Positions 28,695 to 36,781 of a stretch of DNA of 64,000 nucleotides are shown piece after piece (the stretch's first letter is position 1; each line of letters begins with the position of its first letter). The translations under genes and the position numbers were made by a program. The DNA lies in contig JAFXVR010000024.1 of the NCBI GenBank assembly GCA_017534885.1, positions 1 to 64,000 on the forward strand, in the 5' to 3' direction. The notes beneath the pieces are model-generated. The model saw only the letters and a list, made by a program, of their open reading frames with translations, ran no database searches and had not been told where the DNA came from. This stretch comes from Clostridia bacterium (GTDB lineage Bacteria; Bacillota; Clostridia; Christensenellales; Aristaeellaceae).

Positions 28695-28814
28695 TTGATG
28701 CGTACGGGGTTGCGGGATTTCGCGGAAGCGGATGAACGCGGCCGGGTGTGAAAAATGTCAAAACACTGGTATAAACTGAACCAAGCGTTCAGCGGATGAC
28801 TGGGATAGACGTTT

Positions 28815-28856
28815 CCCCGCTTTCTTGTCAGGAAACTGTAAAGAAAGTGGGGTTTT
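28815..28856 (+). terminator. Hairpin plus T-run just upstream of integrase
   Basis: CCCCGCTTTCTT (28815-28826) pairs with AAGAAAGTGGGG (28841-28852) with one G-T/mismatch, followed by TTTT. It ends three bases before the integrase ATG, so it would stop gap read-through or hide the integrase start in the leader. Confidence 0.65.
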
Positions 28857-28858
28857 CT

Positions 28859-29764
28859 ATGCTCATCCGAGACGCAATCACAGAGTTTCACTTCGACTGT
28901 CAGGTAAGGAAACTGTCACCGAAAACCATCGCACTGTATGACCGACAACTTGAATACATTGCGGCATACATGGAGCAAACGACTGGTTTAACTAACATTG
29001 AGGATGTGCGGTCTATACACATCAAGAAGTTCCTTGTGACAAAAGGAGAAGCAGGACGCAAACCGCAGTATATCAATGACCTACTTAAAGCTTTCAAGGT
29101 TTTCTTTAAGTATTGCTATCAAGAGGGACACATCCAGACTGACCCCTGCGCCAAAGTCCAGAACGTAAAACAGCCTAAATTGAAGCTTCGCACTTTCAAC
29201 GAAGAAGAAATTAGGAAAATGCTCAACTACTACAATGGCAGGAGATTCACCGATATTCGGAATAAGACCATGCTTGCCATGTTTTTTGATACTGGCATGA
29301 GACTGAATGAAGTGCTGACCCTGAAACAAGAGCAGATTCATGATGAATACATTCTGGTTCATGGCAAGGGGAATAAAGAGCGGTTGGTTCCTGTATCTCC
29401 ATTCCTTGCGAAGCTTCTGTTGAAATATCGCATTGCGAAAGACAGCTATTTTAACGTGAATACGATTCCACAGAATTATGTATTCGTTTCCTATCGAGGC
29501 ACACAGTTGAATCAACAAGCAGTTTCAAACATGATGAAGGCAGCGGCAGAAGCCGTTGGTGTCAGGAAAGAAGTTCGTGTGTCTCCGCACACTTGCCGTC
29601 ATACCTTCGCCCACATTCAGTTAAAAAACGGGTTGGATTTGTATAGCCTGTCCCGTCTGATGGGACATGAGAACATTTCCATCACGCAAAGGTATCTTGA
29701 TGGCATCAAGGATGATGAGGTTCTGATTGCGGCAAAGCAAACTGGCGTGTTAGCCCATTTGTAA
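28859..29764 (+). CDS. Tyrosine recombinase (integrase)
   Basis: A 301-residue XerC/D-like integrase. Residues 1-100 form the SAM-like DNA-binding arm domain. The catalytic set is present: Arg in DTGMRLNEVLTL, Lys in VHGKGNKER, H-x-x-R in SPHTCRHTFA, His in LMGHENI and Tyr in TQRYLDG. It lies 165 bases inside the left attachment site, so it should carry out integration at gap. The start is at ATG 28859, with a weak GTGGGG site in the terminator stem. The stop is TAA. Confidence 0.95.
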   Translation: MLIRDAITEFHFDCQVRKLSPKTIALYDRQLEYIAAYMEQTTGLTNIEDVRSIHIKKFLVTKGEAGRKPQYINDLLKAFKVFFKYCYQEGHIQTDPCAKVQNVKQPKLKLRTFNEEEIRKMLNYYNGRRFTDIRNKTMLAMFFDTGMRLNEVLTLKQEQIHDEYILVHGKGNKERLVPVSPFLAKLLLKYRIAKDSYFNVNTIPQNYVFVSYRGTQLNQQAVSNMMKAAAEAVGVRKEVRVSPHTCRHTFAHIQLKNGLDLYSLSRLMGHENISITQRYLDGIKDDEVLIAAKQTGVLAHL

Positions 29765-29817
29765 CCCGCAACTCTTGGATAAGCAAGAGCAACTTTCGGT
29801 CGGCAAGTTACAACTAT

Positions 29818-29857
29818 GGGGTAAGATGCTACATCTTTGAAGGCGGCATCTTACCCC
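29818..29857. terminator. Perfect hairpin after integrase
   Basis: GGGGTAAGATGC (29818-29829) and GCATCTTACCCC (29846-29857), a 12-bp perfect stem, followed by ACCTTTATT. Probably terminates integrase transcription. Confidence 0.6.
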
Positions 29858-29955
29858 ACCTTTATTCTGGTATTCAAGTGTGTGGAAACGCCCCAAATAC
29901 ACAGGCTTTCTAACATCACAGCAATTTGGCACACTCTTCTTTCGAGACTTTACAA

Positions 29956-29988
29956 GTCCCAATTATTGGACAGGTAACCTGGTAAAAT
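29956..29988 (+). promoter_or_regulatory. Operator O1 and extended -10 promoter of paralogue 1
   Basis: The inverted repeat GTCCCAATTATTGGAC (29956-29971) is followed by 11 bases and TAAAAT (29983-29988) preceded by TGG. The spacing is the same in O2 and O3. Confidence 0.65.
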
Positions 29989-30035
29989 GTAGTCACAGGA
30001 TGAGGAAAGGAGCAAGCCTCACCTGAATAAGAAAA

Positions 30036-30052
30036 GGTCAAGGAACAAGACC
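30036..30052 (+). promoter_or_regulatory. Leader hairpin with covariation, paralogue 1
   Basis: GGTC (30036-30039) pairs with GACC (30049-30052) shortly before the SD AGAAAGGA. In the leader of paralogue 3 the same place reads GGAC (31052-31055) and GTCC (31064-31067), a compensating change. The stem is only 4 bp, so this is a suggestion. Confidence 0.4.
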
Positions 30053-30075
30053 CAAAAACCAGAAAGGATACCACT

Positions 30076-30465
30076 ATGAAGAAGAACCATGGCTACGAAA
30101 TCGACTACACCAAGAACACCGTCACCGTTACCAAGAAGTTCCTGAAAGAGGCTGGCATCATCGGTAGCGCCGCCTACACAGAACTTGCGCAGGTGCACCG
30201 CGACCACCCCGACTTCCAGATTGTGCAGCGCGAAATCACCAAGAAGCAGGGCAAGAAGACCTACGGCAAGCTGACCTACGAAGTCATGGCTGACTTCATC
30301 GCCGTGAAGGAAGAGGAGAACGCCCCTGCGGTGCTGGTAGAGTTCGAGCGCGTGAAGGCTCTCTCCAAGGTGCAGGCTGGACAGTATGCCTTCGTGAAGA
30401 CCTGGTTCCTCAACCGTTACAGCAATGAGTTCCAGCAGGAAGAGACGGAAGACGCGGCGGCGTAA
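30076..30465 (+). CDS. Tandem paralogue family protein 1, function unknown
   Basis: A 129-residue protein. The family pattern is a start with D-x-x-x-NTVTVTKKFLKEA, a GSAAYTEL segment, a hydrophobic FQIVQREI strand, KKxxKKTYGKLT, a FERVKALSKVQ helix and a YAFVKTWFLNRY end. It aligns by eye with the proteins at 30553 and 31091. The C-terminus is acidic (EETEDAAA). The predicted SD is AGAAAGGA. The stop TAA abuts the next operator directly. It may be a regulator, an anti-defence protein or a phage-type early protein; nothing in the sequence decides. Confidence 0.75.
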   Translation: MKKNHGYEIDYTKNTVTVTKKFLKEAGIIGSAAYTELAQVHRDHPDFQIVQREITKKQGKKTYGKLTYEVMADFIAVKEEENAPAVLVEFERVKALSKVQAGQYAFVKTWFLNRYSNEFQQEETEDAAA

Positions 30466-30498
30466 GTCCTAATTATAGGACATACAACCTGGTATAAT
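30466..30498 (+). promoter_or_regulatory. Operator O2 and extended -10 promoter of paralogue 2
   Basis: Palindrome GTCCTAATTATAGGAC (30466-30481) has GTCCTA/TAGGAC arms. TATAAT lies at 30493-30498 with TGG upstream (TGGTATAAT). The operator starts on the base after the stop codon of paralogue 1. Confidence 0.7.
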
Positions 30499-30552
30499 AA
30501 TCATGAAAGACGAGGGAAGGAAAACCCAAATAAACCAGAAAGGACTATTACT

Positions 30553-30978
30553 ATGACAAAGGCCTATCACATCGACTGGAACACCAACACCCTCACGATG
30601 ACCAAGAAATTTGCGGCAGAAGCGAATCGGTATGGCACCGAAGCTTACAACATTGTCATGGACATGCGGAGCAAGGGTTTCCACATCGTTGTCCGCGAAT
30701 CCACGCCCCGCGCTGCCTGCCCCACCCGCATCACCTTCAAGAAGATGGAAACAATCCTCTCTCGCATGGATTACGCTGATGAACGCCTGGAACAGCTTCA
30801 CGCTGTCATGGACGCTGGCAAGGGCACCAACAATCAGTATGAGTATGTGCGGCGCTGGTTCCTGCATAACTACCCCAATTTCAACGAAATCCCTGCCCTG
30901 AATACCAACTGCCGCATCGTTGGGCCGCGGGTAACCCTGCTCCCCGAGGACACCGAACCGTTGAAGATTAGCGCGTAA
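30553..30978 (+). CDS. Tandem paralogue family protein 2, function unknown
   Basis: A 141-residue protein. It matches the family frame: WNTNTLTMTKKFAAEA near the start, GTEAYNIVMDMR, FHIVVRE, then RITFKKMETILSR, LEQLHAVMD and YEYVRRWFLHNYPNF. The middle part is diverged from paralogues 1 and 3, and the C-terminus carries an extra 20 or so residues. It has its own operator and promoter (O2) and an SD of the same type. The stop TAA lies directly against operator O3. Confidence 0.75.
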   Translation: MTKAYHIDWNTNTLTMTKKFAAEANRYGTEAYNIVMDMRSKGFHIVVRESTPRAACPTRITFKKMETILSRMDYADERLEQLHAVMDAGKGTNNQYEYVRRWFLHNYPNFNEIPALNTNCRIVGPRVTLLPEDTEPLKISA

Positions 30979-31011
30979 GTCCCAACCATTGGACACACTA
31001 CCTGGTATACT
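30979..31011 (+). promoter_or_regulatory. Operator O3 and extended -10 promoter of paralogue 3
   Basis: GTCCCAACCATTGGAC (30979-30994), 11 bases, then TATACT (31006-31011) with TGG upstream. Distance from operator start to -10 is 27 bases in O1, O2 and O3. Confidence 0.65.
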
Positions 31012-31090
31012 GTAATCACAGGATGAGGGAAGAACCCCACCTGAAAGAATTGGACAAGGAAAAGTCCAAAAAACCAGAAAGGATACCATT

Positions 31091-31540
31091 ATGAAGGACG
31101 GTTACAACTTTGATGCCATCAACGGAACCCTGACCATCTCCGCTTCCTTTGCCAAGAAGGCTTCTTGCGTTGGCTCCCAAGAATACAACACTATGCTGAA
31201 ACTGCGCCGTGATTTCCCCAATCTGACCATCCGACAGGAAGAGAAGCGTGCAGGCAAGAAGAACCTCACTTTCGGGCAGATGGAAGCCTTCATTAACCTT
31301 CATCGCAACGCTAAGGAACTGAAAGCGACCTTTGAGAGGGTCAAGAAGCTTGCCCGCATTCAGCCTATGCCTTATATGTTCGTTAAGAAGTGGTTTGAAG
31401 ACAAGTTCCCCTACTACGGAAACGCCACCATTGGTGCGGACGGTTACGTGGTGGAAAAAGAAGAACAGCAGAATGAAGAGGCCATCACGAATGAAGTAAA
31501 GAGTGAGACGCCCGAGGTTTCCATGGATAACGCAGCCTAA
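31091..31540 (+). CDS. Tandem paralogue family protein 3, function unknown
   Basis: A 149-residue protein with the same arrangement: INGTLTISASFAKKA, GSQEYNTMLKLRRDFPNLTI, KKNLTFGQMEAFINLH, ATFERVKKLARIQPMPYMFVKKWFEDKFP. Only this copy has a long acidic, low-complexity C-terminal tail (residues 120-149). The N-terminal block is the best-conserved part across the three copies. The start ATG at 31091 follows AGAAAGGATACC. The unit is ended by the terminator at 31611. Confidence 0.75.
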   Translation: MKDGYNFDAINGTLTISASFAKKASCVGSQEYNTMLKLRRDFPNLTIRQEEKRAGKKNLTFGQMEAFINLHRNAKELKATFERVKKLARIQPMPYMFVKKWFEDKFPYYGNATIGADGYVVEKEEQQNEEAITNEVKSETPEVSMDNAA

Positions 31541-31610
31541 GATACAGAAACAAGACTACAACGAAGGAAGTGATGACAATGAGCGTCCACAACCTCCGCC
31601 CCCCCAAACT

Positions 31611-31640
31611 GGTTTCCTCCGCGCGAGGAAGCCTTTTTTT
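31611..31640 (+). terminator. Rho-independent terminator after paralogue 3
   Basis: GGTTTCCTC (31611-31619) and GAGGAAGCC (31625-31633) followed by seven T (31634-31640). Confidence 0.8.
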
Positions 31641-31674
31641 ATACCAATATCAAATCCTTGACCTACCCGAGTTT

Positions 31675-31703
31675 TTGACTTTTCCTCAGATTTGGTATAT
31701 AAT
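31675..31703 (+). promoter_or_regulatory. Predicted promoter of the helicase gene
   Basis: TTGACT (31675-31680), 17-base spacer ending TTGGTA, TATAAT (31698-31703). It lies 84 bases before the ATG. Confidence 0.65.
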
Positions 31704-31786
31704 ATAATAAAGAAAGGGAAATGACGAGCGACAAACTGGTATGTTTCGTTTGCCCTTATCAAAATATAAAAGGAGAATAGTTACTT

Positions 31787-33106
31787 ATGGCAGAAGAAAA
31801 AACAATCAGCGAACTAATCACTGATTAGGCAGTATTCAAACCAGGGCGCATCAACATTATAGATGCTCCCGTAAGCGCGGGCAAAACTCATTTTGCCCTG
31901 ACCACCTTTCCTGCGTGGGCGGGAACAGCAGAAAAAGTGCTCTATCTCATTGATACAACCAATGGGGAAATGAGCATTCAGCGAAATATCATCACAACCA
32001 ATCGCCTAAACTATGCGTTTGGGGGCTACAATACCAAACAAGTTTGGGGTGAAGACCCAAATAAAGACAAGATGCCAGTAATGACTTACAGTGGATTTGG
32101 GTCCGAGCTTCTAAAAAACGGCGGAGACTTCCATTGGGTTGCTGACTTTGACTATATAGTATGCGATGAGATGCAGAACCTTGTCAATTATTCAAATTAT
32201 GAAAACAAAAAGGAAGACAAGAAGTCCGCGAATAAAAAGGAAGACAATGGGTATGAAAATAAGAAGAAAGACATGAGGTCCGTGAACTTGTTGGTAGCAG
32301 AGGCAGCTCTACGTATGATTGCGGCAGAAGGTATAACAAAAATCGTGGCTATGAGCGCTACGCCGCAAAAGATAAGGAAGCGTTTCAAGGAATTATGCTA
32401 TGACGTTCCATATGACAGAAGCGCGGTCAGGCGCTTGAAAACCATTGAAACCATTCCATACAGCACAGATATTGAAGTCCTTTTTGCGGAAGAATGCCTT
32501 CATCTCAAAACTGGTATCATCTATACTACGGAAATAGAGGACATGAAACGTATTATTACGTTTGCCCACAATCTTGGTATACGCGCTGATGGTTTTTGGA
32601 GCATACATGCGGAGAAGAAGATGGAGCAGCATCAGCTTGACTTGCGGGATACCGTTTTGAAGGAAGAGACTATTCCCGCGGGAACGGACCTTCTTGTTAT
32701 CAACGCTTCTTCCCAAACTTGTATCAAGATTGATGGTAAGAAGCGCCCCATAGATTATATCGTTGTCCATAATCAGGATGAGGAAGTTATCACTCAGGTG
32801 CGCGGGCGCTATCACGGGGACCTTCCAACCCTTTATTACCACAGCATCGATGATACCAATAGATACAAGTGCACGCGAATACCCGACAATTTCATGAATA
32901 CGCGCCTATATGAAAAGGAACAACAGGCCCTTTGCGCCTATTTGCGTTTGCGGAACCCCAAGGCATCAAACAAAGAATACTTCAAAATGCGTAAGGTGCG
33001 CGAATACCTTCAATCTTGCGGCTATGAGGTTGATTACAAGAAAGACAGTAAGAACGGGGGAAAGCATTATTATCGTATCAGGAGGATACCAGTTTAGGGG
33101 CCTTGA
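31787..33106 (+). CDS. SF2-type helicase with in-frame TAG codon
   Basis: Read through TAG at 31826-31828 this is a 439-residue helicase. The Walker A motif APVSAGKTHFAL lies after the TAG (about residue 25), so a start downstream of TAG would have to be far inside and would lose the motif: the next ATG is at 31937. Further motifs are DYIVCDEMQN (Walker B), IVAMSATP (motif III) and ITQVRGRYHG (motif VI). A charged KKED insert lies at about residues 115-140. It ends at a second TAG (33095-33097) or, with that codon also read, at TGA 33104-33106. The SD AAAGGAGA suits ATG 31787. It may serve element replication or DNA processing. Confidence 0.7.
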
Positions 33107-33519
33107 TATTATTTAGACCTGAAAATGGTATCCCGCGAACCAGATGTTTCCCTGCACTGGGGACTTTTTTTCAAAGCTCCGTGCTTCGCACTCCGCATTG
33201 AAAAAAAGCTCCCTTTTGGGGGAGTGCTTCGCACTCCCCCAAAGAATCTTTTTCGAGAAAAGGGAAAGCGGCATTGCTATATACATGCCTATGGCCGCAT
33301 ATTTGAGTTTGGTATACAAAAGAAAGAAAAGCATAAGGAAAAAATAAATGGTTTCGCACGCGGACCATTTTCGCGGGAGAGCCATCTTCCGCGGGCTTCA
33401 ATTGGTGGCATTTAGGGTGTTCCGCAGGGTTTTCGCGCGCGGGGGCTTGCCGCTTCCCGTATCCTACGCCCGCCCTGGTGTTGACTGGCGGTCATTGCGG
33501 CAACAGCATCGGCGCAACG
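33107..33519. other. Intergenic region, hairpin only
   Basis: Apart from the hairpin at 33215-33243 no gene is supported; the open frames here have no ribosome sites and run through the hairpin. Confidence 0.5.
33215..33243 (+). terminator. Long perfect hairpin
   Basis: TTTGGGGGAGTGC (33215-33227), loop TTC, GCACTCCCCCAAA (33231-33243), then GAATCTTTTTC. Probably the terminator of the helicase transcript. Confidence 0.65.
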
Positions 33520-33729
33520 TCAAATCTTGTTTCCGTCTTTGAACTCAAAGCCGAAATAGAAAACAGCATCAAGCGCAGCCGCGATTCTCTCCAAATCATC
33601 AGTTGAGAACTTCCCCGTTTTCATGCGCTGATTAAAGGCTTGCGGGCTTGTGCCTATTGCGCGGGCAAGTTCTGATTCTGACATGTTTTTATAGGCTAAT
33701 GCCATCCTTATTTTCTGCGGTATCGTCAT
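33520..33729 (-). CDS. XRE-family helix-turn-helix protein
   Basis: A 69-residue protein: PQKIRMALAYKNMSESELARAIGTSPQAFNQRMKTGKFSTDDLERIAAAL in parts gives the five-helix Cro/CI fold, with the recognition helix in TSPQAFNQRMK. Start 33729 fits the fold; the open frame goes further upstream to 33780 without a site. It is divergent from the 33906 gene and sits just before its strong promoter, which makes it a candidate repressor of it. Confidence 0.75.
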   Translation of the reverse strand: MTIPQKIRMALAYKNMSESELARAIGTSPQAFNQRMKTGKFSTDDLERIAAALDAVFYFGFEFKDGNKI

Positions 33730-33822
33730 TATGCAACACCCCCCGCATGGCATTATAAAGGATATTCTTGCGCCAGTCAAGAAAAAATTTTCGATTATCC
33801 AGCAAAAACTTCAATTTTCCTC

Positions 33823-33851
33823 TTGACAATTGAAAGGTTTTCCTTTATAAT
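33823..33851 (+). promoter_or_regulatory. Predicted strong promoter of the 33906 gene
   Basis: TTGACA (33823-33828), 17-base spacer, TATAAT (33846-33851): consensus in both boxes. Near-inverted stretches around CAATTGAAAGG overlap it and might be an operator. Confidence 0.75.
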
Positions 33852-33905
33852 AACAACTGTAAGAGGGAGACAGAAAGCCTCCCCGAAGAAAGGAAGGTAA
33901 CCCAC

Positions 33906-34181
33906 ATGTGCAGCGCCAACAACACCATCATCACCAAGGTCAACGAACTGATGGAACTCAAAAAGATGGCCGACGAACTCCAAGCCGAGATTGACAGCGC
34001 GATTGACGAAATCAAGGCCTATATGGGCGAAGAGGAAACCATGATGGCGGGAAGCTACAAGGTCACTTGGAAAACCACCGTCAACCGCCGCGTTGACACC
34101 ACCGCGCTGAAAAAGGTGCTCGGTGACGCGCTGGATGAATACACCAAGACCGTCATCACCCGCCCGTTCAAGGTCATCTAA
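33906..34181 (+). CDS. Coiled-coil small protein, Gp157/plasmid-type
   Basis: A 91-residue protein. The first half (residues 5-45) is a predicted coiled coil with KVNELMELKKMADELQAEID; the second half has SYKVTWKTTVNRRVDTTALKK and TVITRPFKV, a pattern of gut plasmid and phage proteins annotated only as hypothetical. SD GAAAGGAAGG precedes the ATG. It lies next to antirestriction and recombination genes. Function unknown. Confidence 0.7.
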   Translation: MCSANNTIITKVNELMELKKMADELQAEIDSAIDEIKAYMGEEETMMAGSYKVTWKTTVNRRVDTTALKKVLGDALDEYTKTVITRPFKVI

Positions 34182-34183
34182 AA

Positions 34184-34213
34184 CCCCGAAAGGCTCTGCA
34201 AAGCCTTTCGGGG
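34184..34213 (+). terminator. Hairpin after 33906 gene
   Basis: CCCCGAAAGGC (34184-34194) and GCCTTTCGGGG (34203-34213), perfect 11-bp stem, no T-run. It starts two bases after the stop codon. Confidence 0.55.
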
Positions 34214-34240
34214 CAAGCCCCACCGAAGCAGCTACGAAAC

Positions 34241-34276
34241 GGGGAGCCAGTTACATTATAACATGGCTGGCTCCCC
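34241..34276 (+). promoter_or_regulatory. Leader hairpin before ardC
   Basis: GGGGAGCCAG (34241-34250) pairs perfectly with CTGGCTCCCC (34267-34276). It ends 25 bases before the ATG of the ArdC gene and leaves the SD AAGGGAG free. Confidence 0.45.
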
Positions 34277-34301
34277 TAAACAAGAGAAGGGAGCTAACAA
34301 A

Positions 34302-35126
34302 ATGGATATCTACGCCGCAATTACGGACCGCATCATAGCAGAGCTTGAAACTGGCATCATCCCTTGGCAGAAGCCTTGGCAGGCCGAAGGTAAGGCCATC
34401 AGCCACACAACAGGCAAGCCCTATTCCCTGCTGAACCAAATGCTTCTTGGCAAAGCTGGCGAATGGCTGACCTTCAAACAGTGCCATGAAGAAGGCGGTT
34501 TCGTCAGGAAGGGCGAAAAGAGCCGAATGGTGGTATTCTGGAAATGGCTGGAAGAGGAAGACGAAGAGACAGGCGAAACCAAGCAAATCCCGCTGCTGCG
34601 CTATTACAACGTCTTCCATATTGACCAATGTGAAGGCATCCGCGCCAAGCATCCGCAAACGCTGACGAAGCCCGCCTCCCCCAATGAGACCGCCGAAACC
34701 ATCATCCGCGATTATGTCAGCCGCGAAGGGCTTACGCTGGAACACCGCGAAGGTGACCAAGCATTCTACAATCCCGCGCAGGACCGCGTTGTGCTCCCCC
34801 TTATCTCCCAATTTGCGGAAGCCGCCGAATACTATGGGACCGCATTTCATGAACTAACCCACAGTACAGGTCATATGAAGCGGCTGGCGCGGCTGGATAC
34901 CACAGCGAACTTCGGAAGCGAAACCTATTCAAAGGAAGAGCTTGTGGCAGAATTGGGCGCGGCATACCTTGTCAATCACGCAGGGCTGGAAACAGCCAAG
35001 AGCTTCCGCAACAGCGCCGCTTATATCCAAAGCTGGCTCCAAGTGCTGAAAAATGACAAGCGCTTCATAGTAAGCGCCGCGGGCAAAGCTGACAAAGCCG
35101 TGAACTTCATTCTTACGGGGGCATAA
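34302..35126 (+). CDS. ArdC-family antirestriction protein (zincin)
   Basis: A 274-residue protein with the N-terminal ssDNA-binding domain of ArdC (IIPWQKPWQAEG, PYSLLNQMLL, WLTFKQCHEEGGFVRKGEK) and a C-terminal metallopeptidase-like domain with HELTHSTGH (HExxH) and EELVAELGAAYL. Known ArdC proteins from plasmids shield incoming DNA from type I restriction during transfer. It occurs here on the same element as a type I system. The stop TAA lies inside the loop of a hairpin (35112-35137). Confidence 0.9.
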   Translation: MDIYAAITDRIIAELETGIIPWQKPWQAEGKAISHTTGKPYSLLNQMLLGKAGEWLTFKQCHEEGGFVRKGEKSRMVVFWKWLEEEDEETGETKQIPLLRYYNVFHIDQCEGIRAKHPQTLTKPASPNETAETIIRDYVSREGLTLEHREGDQAFYNPAQDRVVLPLISQFAEAAEYYGTAFHELTHSTGHMKRLARLDTTANFGSETYSKEELVAELGAAYLVNHAGLETAKSFRNSAAYIQSWLQVLKNDKRFIVSAAGKADKAVNFILTGA

Positions 35127-35137
35127 GCCCCCGTAAG
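35112..35137 (+). terminator. Hairpin overlapping the ardC stop codon
   Basis: CTTACGGGGGC (35112-35122) pairs with GCCCCCGTAAG (35127-35137); the loop holds the TAA stop. Confidence 0.55.
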
Positions 35138-35272
35138 GGCAGCGTAAATCAATCATATGGTTTCGTTACCACTTTCGGGGGAGCCGCAGGTCCCGCGCAA
35201 AATGCGGCTTTCCCGCGCCGCAAAAGTGTAAAATGGCACATCTACCTTTGAATTGACAGAAGGGAAAATGAT

Positions 35273-35866
35273 ATGAGCAAGATTTATGGGTTTGCCCGCT
35301 GTTCCCTTGGAGAGGAACGCGGTCAGGATATCAACCGCCAGGTGCGCGAATTGAAGGAAGCTGGCGCAGAAGAAATCATCACGGAAAGAGTGCATGGGGA
35401 CGCCAAGGTAAAGCCGCAATTGGATTTTCTCTTGGAACACATAGAGCAAAACAGCACGCTTTATGTAACAGAAGTCAGCAGGCTTTCACGCTCCACACAG
35501 CAGCTATGTGAAATTCTGAATACCATCAAAGACAAACACCTGCGGCTTGTCATCCTCAATAGCGTGACTATTGATTGCCGCAACGGGAGAATTGACGCAA
35601 TGAGCATGGCTTTTCTGCAAATGGCTGGTGTTTTCAGTGAATTAGAGCTATCCATGATAAGGGAACGGGTTCGGTCAGGCATGGCCAATGCCCGCGCCAA
35701 AGGAAAGCAGATTGGCCGTAAGTCCGTGACGAAAGCTGACCTGCCCGCCGTTTTCATCAAGTATTATCCAGCCTATGCTAACGGCACCATGAACGTGTCG
35801 GAGCTGGCGCGGGTATGCGGTATATCGCGGCCTACTGCTTACAAGTATATTCGGATGATGAACTAA
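35273..35866 (+). CDS. Serine recombinase (resolvase/invertase family)
   Basis: A 197-residue protein with IYGFARCSLGEE near the N-terminus (the R-x-S core with catalytic Ser), VTEVSRLSRS, MAGVFSELELSMIRERVRSGMANARAKGKQIGR and a C-terminal Hin-type helix-turn-helix (VSELARVCGISRPTAYKYIR). These match small serine resolvases and invertases. It may resolve dimers of the circular form or invert DNA; no res site pair was identified. Confidence 0.9.
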   Translation: MSKIYGFARCSLGEERGQDINRQVRELKEAGAEEIITERVHGDAKVKPQLDFLLEHIEQNSTLYVTEVSRLSRSTQQLCEILNTIKDKHLRLVILNSVTIDCRNGRIDAMSMAFLQMAGVFSELELSMIRERVRSGMANARAKGKQIGRKSVTKADLPAVFIKYYPAYANGTMNVSELARVCGISRPTAYKYIRMMN

Positions 35867-35879
35867 GGGGGCTGGAATT

Positions 35880-36209
35880 ATGACGAAAACCGCAATCAGA
35901 CGCGAACTGCGCAATATCAGAAATGAAATGGATTGGCTCTTGTGGCGTGAACAGCAGCATAATCCAGACTGGCGCTTTCGGTCCGCACTGTATAGTAAGA
36001 GGCGCGTAAGGCTGGTAAGACCTATTGGGCACTGCAAGCATTACAAGCAAATTGCTAACTGCTTATATAAAAACGTGGTTCCCGCCAAACGGCGGGAACC
36101 AGCTTTATCCTTATCCACGCGGCGGGAAGGGGTCGTGACCATGAGAATCTTTCTCTTGGATACGCCCATCCTTACCATGAATAACGAGTTCGGAATGTTG
36201 GTTCTGTGA
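35880..36209 (+). CDS. Small basic hypothetical protein
   Basis: The frame encodes 109 residues and starts 14 bases after the recombinase stop. The first 70 residues (RELRNIRNEMDWLLWREQQHNP, HCKHYKQIANC) look real; the rest runs through a hairpin at 36077-36100 and overlaps the opposite DUF2188 gene by 99 bases, so the true end may differ. Lys/Arg-rich. Unknown function. Confidence 0.4.
   Translation: MTKTAIRRELRNIRNEMDWLLWREQQHNPDWRFRSALYSKRRVRLVRPIGHCKHYKQIANCLYKNVVPAKRREPALSLSTRREGVVTMRIFLLDTPILTMNNEFGMLVL
36077..36100. terminator. Bidirectional hairpin
   Basis: GGTTCCCGCC (36077-36086) and GGCGGGAACC (36091-36100), loop AAAC. It lies between opposing transcripts. Confidence 0.5.
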
Positions 36210-36341
36210 AATCTTGCGTCCGATATTGACTGCTTCCTGTTTGGTCGTTGTCACCTTCGTCGCTTTCTTTCCACCAGCGCCGATGACCTGCCAACCGCCA
36301 CCTCTATGGGGCGTAATGTGCTGATTCGAGCCTTTTGCCAT
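36111..36341 (-). CDS. DUF2188-family protein
   Basis: A 76-residue protein with HITPHRGGGWQVIGAGGKKAT, QEAVNIGRKISQNQHSELVIHGKDGRIQEKDSHGHDP, cited in parts. This is the DUF2188 pattern common in mobile elements and phages. SD AAAGGA precedes the ATG by 12 bases. The function is not established. Confidence 0.85.
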   Translation of the reverse strand: MAKGSNQHITPHRGGGWQVIGAGGKKATKVTTTKQEAVNIGRKISQNQHSELVIHGKDGRIQEKDSHGHDPFPPRG

Positions 36342-36424
36342 TGAAATCAATCCTTTCTCTTCATGTAGTCGGGAAACAATGAGAAGAGAAGGGAGAACCG
36401 CCAAGCCCTTCTTGATGCTGCTAA

Positions 36425-36562
36425 TTAGTCCTGACGCTTAACAGACACGGCGATGCGAAACGCCTTTTTGCCGCGCTGACGTGCATACAGGCGCGTTCCA
36501 TCTTTGAGCGTGATAAACGCACGGAAGATATAAACGCAATCCGAAGATTTATCCTTCTCCAT
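36425..36562 (-). CDS. Very small conserved element protein (45 aa)
   Basis: MEKDKSSDCVYIFRAFI and TLKDGTRLYARQRGKKAFRI make up most of a 45-residue basic protein. The ATG is preceded by a full AAAGGAGGT, which strongly supports it over longer overlapping frames. It resembles short hypothetical proteins of gut mobile elements. Function unknown. Confidence 0.65.
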   Translation of the reverse strand: MEKDKSSDCVYIFRAFITLKDGTRLYARQRGKKAFRIAVSVKRQD

Positions 36563-36781
36563 GAATGCACACCTCCTTTGCATAAAGTCAAGTCCGAAGC
36601 AAGCACAGGATTTTTTCCAGGCGTTTTTCGGATTTTGTTGCAAAAGAGCAGTGCGATGGGCTATACTATCAATGTGGCAGAAGTATAGGGCGGTTCTCGC
36701 ACTGACTTTTGCATCAGCTTCGTCCATGCGCCAACATGGGCGAAACTTTTTTATGTCAAACGGCTTTCGCCGTCAGACAAC

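Larger units (their letters stand above)
29765..30075. other. Intergenic region with hairpin, operator and structured leader
   Basis: Holds the terminator-like hairpin at 29818-29857, operator O1 with the promoter at 29956-29988 and the leader of the first paralogue gene. No tRNA or other coding region was seen. Confidence 0.6.

Noticed and set aside
33125..33415. 96-residue open frame on the plus strand
   Set aside because: No ribosome site, runs through a perfect hairpin and has biased composition caused by the repeats.
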